Position numbers and translations under genes: made by a program. This document shows positions 11,401 through 22,747 of a stretch of 64,000 nt of DNA, piece by piece (position 1 is the first letter of the stretch; each line of letters starts with the position of its first letter). This DNA comes from Ditylenchus dipsaci. Lineage: Eukaryota > Nematoda > Chromadorea > Rhabditida > Anguinidae. Where the stretch lies: contig SADC01001025.1 of the NCBI GenBank assembly GCA_004194705.1, forward strand, positions 124,001-188,000. Direction: 5' to 3'. The notes beneath the pieces were generated by a model. It ran no database searches, was not told the DNA's origin, and saw only the letters and a list, made by a program, of their open reading frames with translations.

Positions 11401-14400
11401 CACCTGCTTAGCCTGGTTATTATCATAGACTTGGGTGTGCCGGCAAGTTAGTTTGTGGGGATTGGGTGGAAGTGGGAATAGTAGTAGTGGTGGTCTAGTT
11501 GGGTTGGAAACTTGTGCCACTGTAATATTAGCAATTTTTACTGCTAATATTTGCTTGTTCGTTGATTAAAATCAGTGAACACTTATTGTCCTGCGGAATT
11601 TGCTTGAAGATTGTTGATTGAACGCACCACAAATGCGTCGAATACCCGGCTTTTTCTGACATTCGATATCAAAAAGTGGGCGAAATTTTTAACTTGTTAG
11701 TTTGGAATTGTCTATCCGAAAAAAATATTTTGTAAATACAGTCAATTCTTGATACAACATACCCCCTTGTTGCATCGAGAAGTCTTTCATACCCGATCCG
11801 ACATCTTTTATATCCAAACATGGAAAATAATTTTAAAAATAAAGAACAAGATGAATCTCAGCTTACAAAGTTTAAGGCCCAGTATTTCTCAGAAATTTTT
11901 TTCTGAGAAAGAAATCCTAAAATAACAAGGTCGAACCAAGACCCTTTCAAAACATGTAATTTTGAGATAGAATCCTGTAGCGAGAGCAAAGAAACATATT
12001 TAGAAAATTGTCAAAACTTGTGATAGTTTTTTGTAAGTCTGTAAGTCTCGAAATAGTCCAATACTTGTGGAAAAAATATAACTAACGCTACAAAATTTCT
12101 TTGCCATATCTATCAAAAAGTGTTATATTTCATTTTTTTAAAATGTCCTCCAATTTTCTATTTGCATTTTTTTTACATTTTTGTATTAATTCTTTAAAAC
12201 CTTTAAAATTATCGTGTAGCCCATGTTCTTAGCTTTCTAACAAGCTATTGAACTCAATCATTTTTTTTTATTAATTAAGAAGAATATTTAGGGGAATCGA
12301 GAAAACAGGTGATATTTTGGCTCAACCCCTAAATCTTTACATTTCTCAAACCGTTCGAGGGTTTGTAGCGTGTAAGAAAGATGAATTTCTGGGCTGCATG
12401 ATAATGTCGAAATTTCGAAAAAATTTAGTCAGAAATGTAAAGAAGAATGTAAACAAAAAATTAGCGGGCTAAATTTTTCGCATTTGATAAAAACCAGGAT
12501 TTGAAGCTAAGAATAAAAATCGGCGCATACAATAGACCCCCCCCTCCCTTCCCAAGAACCAGACCTTTTAAAAAATCGCTGTAACTACCCTTTGAAACAA
12601 CAAGTTTAGGCTGAAGACTTAGGCTTGATGGTAGGCCAGCGTACGGAAGCTGTGACCGTTGTGCGCAAAACAGATAAAATTATCTGAACCGATAATTTAT
12701 CTGTCAGATAAATTTTATCTGTGAGACAAAAAATTTTTGATTTTTATCTGACAGATAAATTTATCGGTTCAGATAATTTTATCTGTTTTGCGCACAACGG
12801 CTGTGACTAATAACTGTGTTACCAATTTTTCTGGGTCTGCGCAGAGTACGACCTTTGTGCTGTTTACAGCCCATTGTGCTGTTTTTCATTCGAGATATTC
12901 TGTTTTTTGTGCTGTGAAACAGCACAAATGTAGTACTTTGGGGTGTGGGACATGTATTTGGGTACTCTTTAGTTAAGTTAAAAAAAAATTTTTATGGGGA
13001 GTGGGTATTTGCTACCAGGGTCTAAAATCTATTACGGTCCAGTTCTTTTTCTTTATTGTTCCTAATCAAATGTGAACTTGTCAAATTTCTTGTTGAGTTT
13101 CAGAGAACTGCAAACTGTGCATTTGCCAGCGCTGTGATCGCCCCATCCGCGACAAATTTCTGTTCAAGGTATTGGAGCAGACCTACCACGAGGGTTGTGT
13201 GCACTGTGTTGACTGTCAACAGCCCTTTGCCAGCAGCACCTGCTACACTCGTCAGGGCCATATCTACTGCCGACAACACTTCCTGAAGTCTGTTTACAAC
13301 TACCCCAAATATCCATAACCCTAAACCAATTGCAGGAGGTTTGGACCCAAGTGTTCAGGTTGTGGCAGTGCATAGAGGAGAAGAGTGTTGTGCGCAAAGC
13401 CAACGGACACACCTACCACACCACCTGTTTCCAGTGTGTTATCTGCAAAAGAGAGCTGTCCACCGGTGACCACTTCTACCTGATCCCCATGGACGGTCGA
13501 CTGGTGTGTCGCAACGACTTTGAGAATGCCGCTAAAGGTAGTTTTTTGTTTTTTCAGCAGGGGTCCCAGATCGCTTAAAGCTTAAGGCTTTGCCATATTT
13601 TTTCCAATAAAAAAATCAGCTAATTTTGGTCGAGAAAGAAGAAAATTGCATGAATTCTTCAAAAAATTAAAACAAAAAAAATTAGTTCGTCTTATTCAAA
13701 AAAGCACCAATAACCCTACTTTTTTCAAAGTCTTAACACTGTTGCGTAGCCGTGCAATTCTAGTTTTTGCTGAGGTATTATTATTACAACACCTTTGCAA
13801 AATGTTTCACAATAAAGGTGAAAGTATAAAGCAAGTCAGAAAAATAGTTTGGTTCATACATTTACCTTTTCGTGCTAAATTTTGCAAAGATTTTCCAATA
13901 AATGACACCTCGTTAGACACTAGAGTCGTAGGGTTACATGCTGCTGTTATCACCTTCAAAAAGTGACCATATTGTCGCTTTTTCATGAAAAAAAATTCCC
14001 CAAACGCGGGCATATTTACGTATCGTCCATTTTCTATAATGAGTGCCTGCTTTTTGATTATTATTATAGGCTGATTGGTACTTCTTTAGTCCCCCCCCAT
14101 ACTCGGATTTTTTGAAAAGTGACCCAAAACCAAAACCCCTCCCCCATCCCCGGAATCATTTTTTGTGCTCAACAAGATATAAGAAGCATTTCTAAACACT
14201 TTCTGAATGAGAAAAATTAAAAATTTGCCACCCGCCTCTTGGGGGTAGATGGTCTTTTTCGGGTATTTTAGGGTCATTTTTGGATGATTCATCACAATTT
14301 TCTTGCTGGAACTGGGCAAAAAGACTCTCTAAATGCATTTTTGATCAAGAAACTTGCTCGGAATCATGTCTAAGGTAAGTGAGTGCGCGCATCTTTAACC

Positions 14401-17400
14401 AACCAAGCGCCCTGCGATCCCTTCGGGGGCGCAGGGAGCTTGGTTGCTTGGGTTGAGATGCGCACACACACATACCTGAGACACGAATCACTCGAAAATG
14501 ACTCTGGATGCATGAAAACATATGCAAATCAGAGTTTATTTATGCGGTAGGCCGCAGAAAGTAAAAACCTGTTCAAAATCTAGTATTTTTAACTAGATTT
14601 TGCTTAAAAGGGTTAAAATTTACTCAAAAATACCCTAAAAAGACCATCTACCCCCAGGGGGCGGGTGGCAATTTTTTTGAAAAAAATTAAATTTTTCTTA
14701 TTCAGAAAGTGTTTAGAAATGCTTCTCGTACCTTGTTGTGCAAAAAAAGAGTTTGGGAGGTGATTTTGGGTCACTTTTCAAAAATCCGAGTATGGGGGGG
14801 GAACTAAAGAAGTGCCGGCTGATTCTACTTTCAATTTAATCTGGGACCCCTGCTTTCGAAAGATATTAGGTGGATCACGTGGGAGGGCAGCCAACTTATT
14901 TACTTGCATGTGCACCTGTTTAAGTTAAGCCCTTTGGTACAGGAAGGAAACTTGAGTAGGGATTTAATAGCTTTTTAATTGTTTTTATTTATTATTACGA
15001 TTTGGGACAGCAGCAAGTTAAAATTTTTGGTTTATTGCCTATATGTTTCTTTTGAAGATCAAATTAGACAATAGCCAAGTAGGAGTGGGAGTATTTAACA
15101 AAAGGCTGGTTTTAGAATGTAATTGGACAGGAATTCGGTAAGCCGGTGGATTCCTCTTTCAACTTGATAAGCACAGCGATTTGCGAAATTCGTATTCGCG
15201 TGGGACCAACCTAATTTTTTGTCAATAATGCTTTGGAATTATTTTTGTGTGGATTTTTAATTTGAATTTTACATACAGTCAAGTCTCGATATAAGATACA
15301 CCTGGGTCCGTCCCAAGTTGAATAAACCTCCTTAAATTAGTCTCTATATAAGATACACCTCGATACAAGATACACTTCGTCCGGTCCCCAGGGTGTATCT
15401 TATATCGACCTATCTGGCAAAGTCAAGCAACGTTGGGCTCGACTAGTGGGTGGATCAAAATTTTGAATTAAAGCATAAAATAACCCGAAAAGATTATTGA
15501 CTATTTGCAGTTAAAGCTCTATAAAGACGTTCAGCAATAACATTCAGCTTTACATAACGTTCACTTGAGGCTTATTCCCAAGGTGTTCCACATACTTCGG
15601 ACTGTAACTCACTTTCTGTTCCGAAAATAAAGTCCAAGCAAATCCAGTTTAAGATGGCTATTTTAGCAACATTAATATTCGCTGCAGCCGTGTTGGTATA
15701 GAAATTTTTCCCCTTTTCGGTATTTTGAGCTAGACATTCAAGATATTTACAAAAAATGTTGTCTTCTAATTTGGCTATCTTCGATAATCCTACTCTTAGA
15801 AGAGTAAGAAGATTACCCACTTTCACTATTTTATATATTTTTGGTAGACTTGTAATAAAAAAAATTACAAATGTGCGTTTCAGTCGCAGACTTAAAATAT
15901 TTATCTTAACCTCTTGCCTAAGCCCTCCGCTAATGATTTTGTTAGCCATCCGCTTACAAGCATTAAGGTTACCATATAATCTCCCCAAGTTTACACCTTG
16001 TTTATACGCACAGCCTTAAGTGCCAACACCATCCTCCACCGATAAATAAATGATGATGCTGCTGGCCGAGTGTTCACTCAGCTTTGCCCCCTCTCTATTT
16101 ATTAATCCCTGCTGGCAGGGCATAAAGTCACGCAACTATGTTTACTTTTTATCCACTTTTAAGTTTTAATGCTTCTTTTTGGGATATTTTTATGTAAGTT
16201 GTGATGAGAGGTGTTTATCTGGATGTGCACAACAATTGGAATCACTGCCGGGCTATTCAAACACTGCTTTAGAAATCAAACTGGATCACCGGCTCAAAGT
16301 TCCTATTACATTTAACTAGTCCGAAAAATCGCAAAGCTCCGATTGTGCTGATCATTACTGTCAATAACTACAATTTTGCTAGATAGTCTGCTAGTTATTC
16401 TAGATAGAACTTTGAAGCTTTATACCACCATGGGTTAAATTTTAGTTTTTATTGTAAAAATTTTTAAATTTTTCACCTATTTTGTAATTAAATCCAACAG
16501 CTTTGCATAGCGGGCTTTGCGTTATCGTATGCAACCTATAACAATACTGAGTCATAACGAAGTTTGAAATTCTGTCCAGGCCGAAGTTTTTCCTGATTTT
16601 TGCCCGTAAAATGACCCCTGTTATTGAATTGCCTTATTGCTCATGTTTTAAATTTTCATAATTTGTAATTTTGAGCTTAGAAGAAAGCTGAAACTGTAAG
16701 CTTTCTTTTTAGCCCAAATGTAAGAATTATACACATTCAAAACATAATCAATAAGGCGATTCCATAACAAAGGTCATTTTTCGTTCACAAAAATCAGAAA
16801 AAACTTCGGCCCACACAGAATGTAAACTTTTTTTATGACAGACTGTAGTTATAAGTTGCATTGAATAGCCCAAGCTTGCTCTACAAAGCTGTTGGATCTA
16901 CAAAGCTGTTGGATTTAATTTTAGAATAAAATAATAAAAATAAAAATTATAAAATTTCACAATGAAAAAAGGAAAATTTGAGCGATTCTTATTTTTCTGT
17001 TAAAACTCGAACGTTAAATTTTTCAGCTTCAATTTTGTTCTCAGCTTGTAACGCGTAATCTCAGCTATCTTATAAGTCTAAATTTGTTGTAATACCACAA
17101 AAAATTTGGTGTTTAAAACAAGCAATTATAAAAAAATTAGAATTTTTAGCCTATTTTTGCCTAAATATAGTGATGTTTTAAATTTTGGTTCCTGCCACAA
17201 AAACTCCTATTTTTCATTTTCTCCAATTTGACACACCGTTTCGGGGTAGGCCAGCGTATGGAAGTTGTGATTAATAAATGTCTCACGCACTTTTTCATAC
17301 ATTCATATATTCGGGTACTCTTTACTTAAGTTTTAAAAGGAGAAACTTATGGGGATATTCTATAATAGGGTCTAACATTCTTATAAGTACCTGGGCTAGA

Positions 17401-20400
17401 TAGGTACAATAAAAGTTCAGGGACTGTGCACTCCGAATTACCGTTACATTCAATGCCTTACTACTCTTTTTATACCCATGCAACAATTATTCTACCCATT
17501 CTAAAAGCTCGCCTGTTTTGCCTTTCATTATTTTTATCTCCTTAATTAACTCTTGATTCACTTTAAAAAAAATTCAACGACAACCGTTTAACTTTGACTC
17601 AAAACCACCCCTTTTTTAATTAAAACATTTGCTGTCACTGCATCAGCCATAATCGGGGAGGAGGCTTGGCAGGGGTGCAGGAAATGAATAGATTGTGTTG
17701 CATCCATCTTTTTCCGCCGACAGACTTCCTAGGGCATGTGTGTGTGTTGTAAGCCTTCCCTGTTGTAGGGAGATACATCAAAAATGTTTGGCATGCGAAA
17801 TATTAATCCCTTCCCAAAAAAGAAGAAGAAGACATACCGGGCACAAGAAGCCGGTTGCCGGATAGGGGGGGGCATGTGTAAGTGGATTATGGAGCAAGGT
17901 GCTATATGCCCCTAAGCTGGGAAAGTTGGCTTGAAGTAGTGGGGGGATAATTACAACACACAGCGTCTGTCAATCAATCATTTTGCAAGCTACCTCTACT
18001 ATTTAGTCTCTGTGTTTTGCCATTCGGTTTCAAATGGTTTAGATAAATTAGCTTATATCCACCGGCGTTCGTCAAACTGAACTTTTTGAGAATTGCATAT
18101 TTAAGTTGACTTATACTGATGTGGTTTGTGTACTGATGTGCGAAATAGCTAAAAAAAACATATAAGTTTTTTCATGGTAAAATAGTTTTTGTGACAGAGA
18201 CTATCTTTTTCGTGGCATGTTTCAGCAATTTAAAAAAACAAATCAATTTATGCAATTTGAACTTTGGTGATTTTTCACAAAATCTCGATAATGGAATCAT
18301 TGTATTTTGACTTTTATGAAAACTTTTATGTGTTTTTTGACAAAGTCAGTGGTGAGGGGCACGAGCCCTCACATTTTTCACTGATTGGTGCAACACCCTC
18401 CCCCATCAGATTTAAAAAAACGGTGTAGGTAAAACGGGCAGCGGTAAATTCGTCCTCGGTAAATTCGTCCCCGGTAAATCGTCCCCAAGTTAATTCGACC
18501 CCAAAACCGCCAATTCAAAAATTTCGAGCAGGTTCGAATCCTGGTAGTAGCAAATATTTTTCTAACTTAGAATTGTGTTGGAAATCGGGTTTGTCCAGCC
18601 CAACCCCAAATACCTTGAGTAGGTGCATCATGGTCAGGTGAACAGACAAAGCATATTTTAATTTTTTTTACTTTTTCGGGCCTTAAAACCTGTTTTATGG
18701 ACTAATTCGGACATGCTGAAGATGGTTTGATAGTGCTAAAATGCCGTTTTGCAGGGTATTTCTTGAGCTTTGATAAAAACCAGTTTTAATAAAATCAATT
18801 ATTGTCCAATACTCGAAAAATACTCGACGAAACGGCATTTCACCACTATCAAACCATCTTCAGCATGCCTGAATTAGTCCAGAAAATATGTTTTGGATGA
18901 TGGAAAACGTGGAAAAATTTTTGCTCCAAGTGAACGACTACTTGGTTTCGTTTGGTGCATGGATTATTCAGCAGAACTGACGTTAGATCATAGGAATCGT
19001 AGAAATCATGTAGAAATCATAGCTTGGATCACAGACCAAAATGTTACTACCCGTGTACCACTACACTAACTAAGTTCTCCGACCTGTGTACGACTACCTG
19101 GTTAAAACAAAATTCAAGTGGTCGTTCACTTGGAGCAAAAAATTTTTCACGTTTTTCATGTTCCAAAATCTGTTTTTGGACTGATTCGGGCATGCTGAAG
19201 ATGGTTTGATGATAGTAAAATAAGGTTTTGTATGGTATTTCTTGAGTATTGGGCAATAATTGATTTTACCAAAACTCGATTTTACCAAAACTCAGAAAAT
19301 ACTCGAGAAAACGGTGTTTTACTACTGTCAAACCCTCTTCAGCATGTCTGAATTAGTCCAGAAAATACGTTTTGAAACGTGAAAAAAGTAAAAAAAAAAT
19401 TGCTCCAAGTGGACGACCACTTCGTTTTGTTGGTTCAGACGGAAAAATTTAAATTCCTGCGAAATTTGTAGAGGTTCAATTTACCGCCGCCAGTACCTAC
19501 CTGATGCTCTTCCTACCCACATTCGGCTTTACTGACACTATATGGCTCTTTAAAGGGCCTGACCTCTTCCTAATCGGTGGTCCCCCGCCAATTCAAAAAC
19601 TTTCCCTTGATCATTGGACTTCTGTGCAGATTTTTCCGCTAGGTTTCTAACAAAACTAAGCCTAAAATTTGATTTCAGGCCTAGTTTTGTTAGAAACGTG
19701 GCGGAAAAATCCGTACACAAGTCCAATGATCGAGGGAAAATTTTTGAATTGGCGGGGGACCACCGAGTAGGAAGAGGTCAGGCCCTTTAACAAGAAAAAA
19801 TTGTGTTTCCTACCGATTGGATTCGAACCTGTTCGAACATTTTGAATTGGCGGTTTCGGGGACGAATTTACCTGGGGACGAATTTACCGGGGATGAATTT
19901 ACCTAGAGCCAGGTAAAACGGCTTAAAAAATTTCTATTGCTTCTATTTGTAATGAAGTGTCCCCTCCCTTTTCCTGGGATAAAAACCCAACAAGATGAAG
20001 TGAAGATTTTTTATGTCGATTGCTCTTTTATAAGTCTGCATTTGTACAATACCAAAACCACACATTTGCTCTCATTTTTTATTATAAATCTGTAGTTTTT
20101 ATAGAGAGTGAAATGGACTGTGGCAACAAACGACCTCGAACTACCATCTCTGCCAAAAGCTTGGAGACATTAAAGCAGGCATACCAAGCTAGTTCCAAAC
20201 CTGCTCGACACATCCGGGAGCAACTAGCAGCTCAGACAGGGCTGGACATGCGGGTGGTCCAGGTCTGGTTCCAGGTAGGCGATCAACTAACTTAGGCTTC
20301 CATCCAATGCTCTTGTTTAGAATCGAAGAGCTAAAGAAAAACGTCTGAAAAAGGATGCAGGCCGCCGCTGGAACAATGGAGGCAATGGTAATGGAAGTAG

Positions 20401-22747
20401 TTGCCCCTCTTCGGCTGTATTCAATAGAGCTCTGGACAGTGACTCAGCTGGCTCCAACGACGAGAGTTTGACTGGAAGAAGTCCTTTATATGGTTAGTAG
20501 TAAATACTCACGATAATAATACATACAGTAAATGTTCTAACAGAGCTCTCCTTCCTAATAGAGCCCCATTTCTGAGCATAGATAAGATTTTGCAAAGCTG
20601 TTTGTTGCATTTTCTTAACTCCAGCAAGCTCTAATGATTCCGCTTTTTGAATTTTGGTTGAGCACCCGGAAATCTCGAGACCGACTTCAATTTTTTCCTA
20701 TTCTTTGGGGATCGAAAAATTGAAAAATAGATAAAATAACCTTGTCGAAAAAAATCTCAACCTACCTGGTCCTGCACGGACTTTTTTCATCAAACCAATT
20801 TCGAAAATCATGCAAAATTCACGAAATTTTTACGGGTAATTTCTTTTTATTTCAAACCAAGTTCTTTTGTCAAAAAACTGGTCATAGTCGTAAAATTTAT
20901 AAAACAAGTTCTCTAGAGTTTTGTTATTATCACTAGTTTACAAGTAATTCAAACCACATTTTTTAACTTAGACAAAATTCTCAAATAGAGATGTGCTTTT
21001 CTGTATTTGTTGTGTTTTAGGTAATGCTGCCTACATGGATACTTCCTCTGATTTGGACATGCACTCAGAGCTGAGTTACGGTAGGTGGTGACCTTCCTCT
21101 TCATCCACTTACCTATAACAACAACAAGTTGTGGGAGAAAAAGAATTTTGTTACTTCTCCTAAATGGATTAGGTGGCCCACAACCAAGAAATTGAATTGG
21201 CAGACAGTGGGGTAGTGCTCACCTCCCAAGGGATATAGCCCATATATACAGCCAGCCTGGTTGTTGTCCCCTGTTTATAGGCCCTATTAAGCAAGGACTG
21301 CTAGTGGTGGGTAAAGTGAATCAACTCTTCTTTTCTTTCTTTTATCTTCCCAAAACAACAAGTGAAGCACACACACACAACTTGGGGACTTCCTCAACAA
21401 ACTCCGAAATAAAATAATTTTTTTGAAAACAATAGTCCCTTATCGCAAACCACATTTTAAAAGGTTATTTCAGTAGTCCTAAATTCACTCCGGAATACAG
21501 CTTCTTCGCAAGGGCATAAATGGTTGGTGACTTAGATGACTTTGGAGAATTCAATTTTTAAGCTAAAAAAATTTAAGACTTCTAGTTATACAAAATTTGA
21601 TTTTTTCTGAAATTAATTGAGCTTTTTTTGGTATCAAACAAAAGTCCGAATTGACGCCACCAAAAACAATTAAGGCAAAAAAGGATGGACAAAAATCACA
21701 GAGGTGACCACGCTTTTGTATTTTTTCACAATTGATTATTTTTCATACTTTAAAAAAAACCACATAAAACATACTTTTAAAATAAAAAACACTTTTTATC
21801 GAAATTGATTTAGTGTGCGAAAAAAGCTGAAAAGGACTTTAGGCTTTGGAAGAACGGAGAAGACTAAAAATAAAAGGGTTGTAGCTTGACGTACTTTAAC
21901 CCGAGACCCAAAACAGATAAGACCAACGCTCAACCACGCACCCCCCTTTCCACAAATTCAAATAACTTAACGAGTAGAAACTCATATGTTAAAAATTATT
22001 GATTATTACCTATTTTGACGGAAGAAGCAGTCTTAGCTCTTACAGGTTATTTTGCTTTCCTGACACAAAATTTGACACGGAAAGCGGCTGTTTTATACTA
22101 CAAACCCCAATAAAAATTTATTTGAGATTTTACAAACAGCACTTTACTACTATCTAAATTGCAGACCCAACTACGGAGCACCTGAAGGAGGAGTGGCAAG
22201 TGGTATGCTGCCTTCTCTTCTGCACCACCCTCAACCCTTACCTCCTCCTCTTCCAGCAACAGCAGCTAGTAGCAGTAGTCAGCAGGTGGACAACCACCCC
22301 ACCTCCAACAACTCCACCACCAATAACATCTATGTGGACATGAACAACATGAGCACTGTATCACCGAGCATGGGCGCCAGTCAACCAGCCACTCCTTTGA
22401 TGCACCACCACCATCTCGGAGGTCACAGTGGTGTTGGAGGGTTGCACGCACTGTTGCAATCACCCCCACCTCACTCCCAAATGCTCCACCTCCAACAGCT
22501 GCACCATGAACAACAACAACAGCTGGCCATAGCTGCTGCCGCTGCTCAACAGCAATTCCAACAGCAGCAGCAACACTTCCAGCAGCAGTACCACCAACAT
22601 TTCCAACATGAACAACAGCAACTCATGATGCACTCACAGTTAAGCGACACTCTTTCTGCTGCATATTCACTGCTTCCTCACAGTAGACAAATATATCAAT
22701 TGGAGAGTGCTGCTTTCAGATTACCAAAAAAACAGTCGATGGTCTGA
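8288..22747 (+). CDS. Lim3: LIM-homeodomain transcription factor, Lhx3/Lhx4 (Lim3) group
   Basis: Seven exons give a phase-consistent model: 8288-8471 (tentative), 13104-13287, 13336-13537, 20105-20274, 20321-20492, 21021-21080 and 22165-22747. The product is a nuclear DNA-binding protein: LIM1, LIM2, a homeodomain, a short acidic/Ser linker and a His/Gln-rich tail. The homeodomain ends ([36 protein letters not shown]) are diagnostic of Lhx3/4 rather than Lhx1/5 or Isl. Members of this group specify motor and interneuron identity and, in vertebrates, pituitary fate, using the LIM domains to bind Ldb/Isl partners. Introns are either 46-48 nt or 0.5-6.6 kb and stuffed with MITEs. Two exons (LIM2 and the last) are each one base short of an open frame, discussed with those exons; an assembly deletion error is likelier than a pseudogene. 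Confidence 0.93.
8472..12648. other. First large Lim3 intron (or upstream region)
   Basis: It contains two GC-richer, repeat-free islands, 9060-9790 and 10900-11540, within AT-rich sequence. 9196-9405 has an open plus-strand frame ([20 protein letters not shown]...), but its possible donor is in the wrong phase for LIM1, so it is not called as an exon. Minus-strand 11520-11104 is open for 138 codons, Pro/Leu-rich, with no family; it is probably chance. A CAGTC-type MITE end lies at 11749. Confidence 0.4.
12657..12799. mobile_element. 143-bp hAT-like MITE with perfect duplication
   Basis: It is a near-perfect palindrome of about 65-bp arms starting CGTTGTGCGCAAAACAGAT and built from ATAAATTTATCTG words. 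It is flanked by identical 8-bp repeats GCTGTGAC (12649-12656 and 12800-12807). It sits 300 bp upstream of the Lim3 LIM1 exon. The 8-bp duplication suggests hAT mobilisation, although the ends are not the usual CAG. Confidence 0.85.
13104..13287 (+). CDS. Lim3: Lim3 exon: LIM domain 1
   Basis: The acceptor is TTTCAG. The exon encodes a full LIM zinc-binding module: CQRC, 17 residues, HEGC, then CVDC, 17 residues, CRQH, with the expected C-x2-C-x17-H-x2-C-x2-C-x2-C-x17-C-x2-H spacing. The donor is GTCTGT (13288), splitting the Lys codon of the FLK-RFGPK junction between the two LIM domains. The intron is 48 nt. Confidence 0.92.
13336..13537 (+). CDS. Lim3: Lim3 exon: LIM domain 2, one base short
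   Basis: It starts [12 protein letters not shown] and continues [20 protein letters not shown] and [18 protein letters not shown], ending [10 protein letters not shown]; this is the Lhx3/4-type second LIM domain. The frame breaks after 13372 (GCA TAG). Restoring a single base there joins both parts, keeps the splice phases of both neighbours (202 nt present, 203 needed) and removes the stop. I take it as a deletion error of the assembly or, less likely, a real null allele. Confidence 0.9.
13538..14068. other. Start of the 6.6-kb Lim3 intron
   Basis: A plus-strand frame at 13646-13966 (107 codons) is open but has the composition of AT-rich noncoding DNA and overlaps an equally open minus-strand frame. 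No feature is supported. Confidence 0.4.
14077..14816. mobile_element. Family A fold-back element with perfect 8-bp duplication
   Basis: The ends are GGTACTTCTTTAGT on the left and the inverse of GGCACTTCTTTAGT on the right, flanked by identical 8-bp GGCTGATT (14069-14076 and 14817-14824). It is 740 bp. Arms pair over roughly 250 bp each side and enclose the family core (AAGGTAAGTGxG, AACCAACCAAG hairpin with CTTCGGGGGCGC loop, GAGATGCGCACAC, ACCTGAGACACGA). This copy defines the true ends of the family in the window and its 8-bp target duplication, as in hAT elements. Confidence 0.85.
14825..18426. other. Lim3 intron interior with repeats and islands
   Basis: 15276-15411 is a CAGTC-type MITE (left end TA-CAGTCAAGTCTCG). 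Minus-strand 15988-15572 is an open frame of 138 codons without recognised family, kept only as a curiosity. 15990-16140 and 17640-18010 are GC-richer non-repeat islands. 16576-16818 is a fold-back (GGCCGAAGTTTTTCCTGATTT against its inverse at 16786-16818). Confidence 0.45.
18437..19910. mobile_element. MULE-like non-autonomous element with 10-bp duplication
   Basis: Left end GGCAGCGGTAAATTCG and right end, inverted, GGCTCTAGGTAAATTC. Both arms carry tandem GGTAAATTCGTCCCC words, then CCGCCAATTCAAAA and a GGTTCGAATCC word. It is flanked by identical 10-bp AGGTAAAACG (18427-18436 and 19911-19920), the duplication size of Mutator-like elements. Nested inside are two further fold-backs: 18690-19400 (CATGCTGAAGATGGTTTGA arms) and 19554-19791 (GACCTCTTCCTA arms, about 100 bp each). 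Confidence 0.85.
20105..20274 (+). CDS. Lim3: Lim3 exon: homeodomain helices 1-3 (5' part)
   Basis: It enters in phase 1 and encodes [20 protein letters not shown], then [20 protein letters not shown] and [16 protein letters not shown]. It is split exactly at the WFQ/NRR junction of the recognition helix, a common homeobox intron site, by a 46-nt intron (20275-20320). Confidence 0.95.
20321..20492 (+). CDS. Lim3: Lim3 exon: end of homeodomain and linker
   Basis: It encodes [17 protein letters not shown], the basic end of the recognition helix plus the Lhx3/4-specific KKDAGR extension, then an Asn/Gly/Ser linker ending [15 protein letters not shown]. The donor GTTAGT is at 20493. Confidence 0.95.
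20493..21020. other. Lim3 intron, 528 nt
   Basis: AT-rich, with no repeat or coding signal recognised. Confidence 0.5.
21021..21080 (+). CDS. Lim3: Lim3 small exon of 60 nt
   Basis: Acceptor TTTTAG, donor GTAGGT. It encodes [19 protein letters not shown] in frame with its neighbours; both boundaries are phase 1. Vertebrate Lhx3/4 have an equivalent acidic/Ser segment after the homeodomain. Confidence 0.85.
21081..22164. other. Lim3 last intron with non-repeat island
   Basis: 21081-21400 is a GC-richer stretch without repeat structure. The rest is AT-rich with nothing recognised. Confidence 0.4.
22165..22747 (+). CDS. Lim3: Lim3 last exon: His/Gln-rich tail
   Basis: Acceptor TTGCAG. The tail begins [18 protein letters not shown], then has Ser/Pro/Asn-rich sequence, a HHHH tract, and a long Gln/His tract with an AIAAAAA run (about 22515-22630), ending [13 protein letters not shown]. 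The phase fits the previous exon only if one base, most simply a C in the ACCCAAC run at 22165-22171, is missing. CAG and CAA codons are mixed in the Gln tract, so it is an old domain rather than a fresh expansion. Confidence 0.88.

Noticed and set aside
11104..11520. Minus-strand 138-codon frame
   Set aside because: Pro/Leu-rich, no domain, no splice context; this length is expected once or so by chance in 64 kb.
15572..15988. Minus-strand 138-codon frame inside a Lim3 intron
   Set aside because: Reads smoothly but matches no family I know and has a competing open frame on the other strand; left unassigned.
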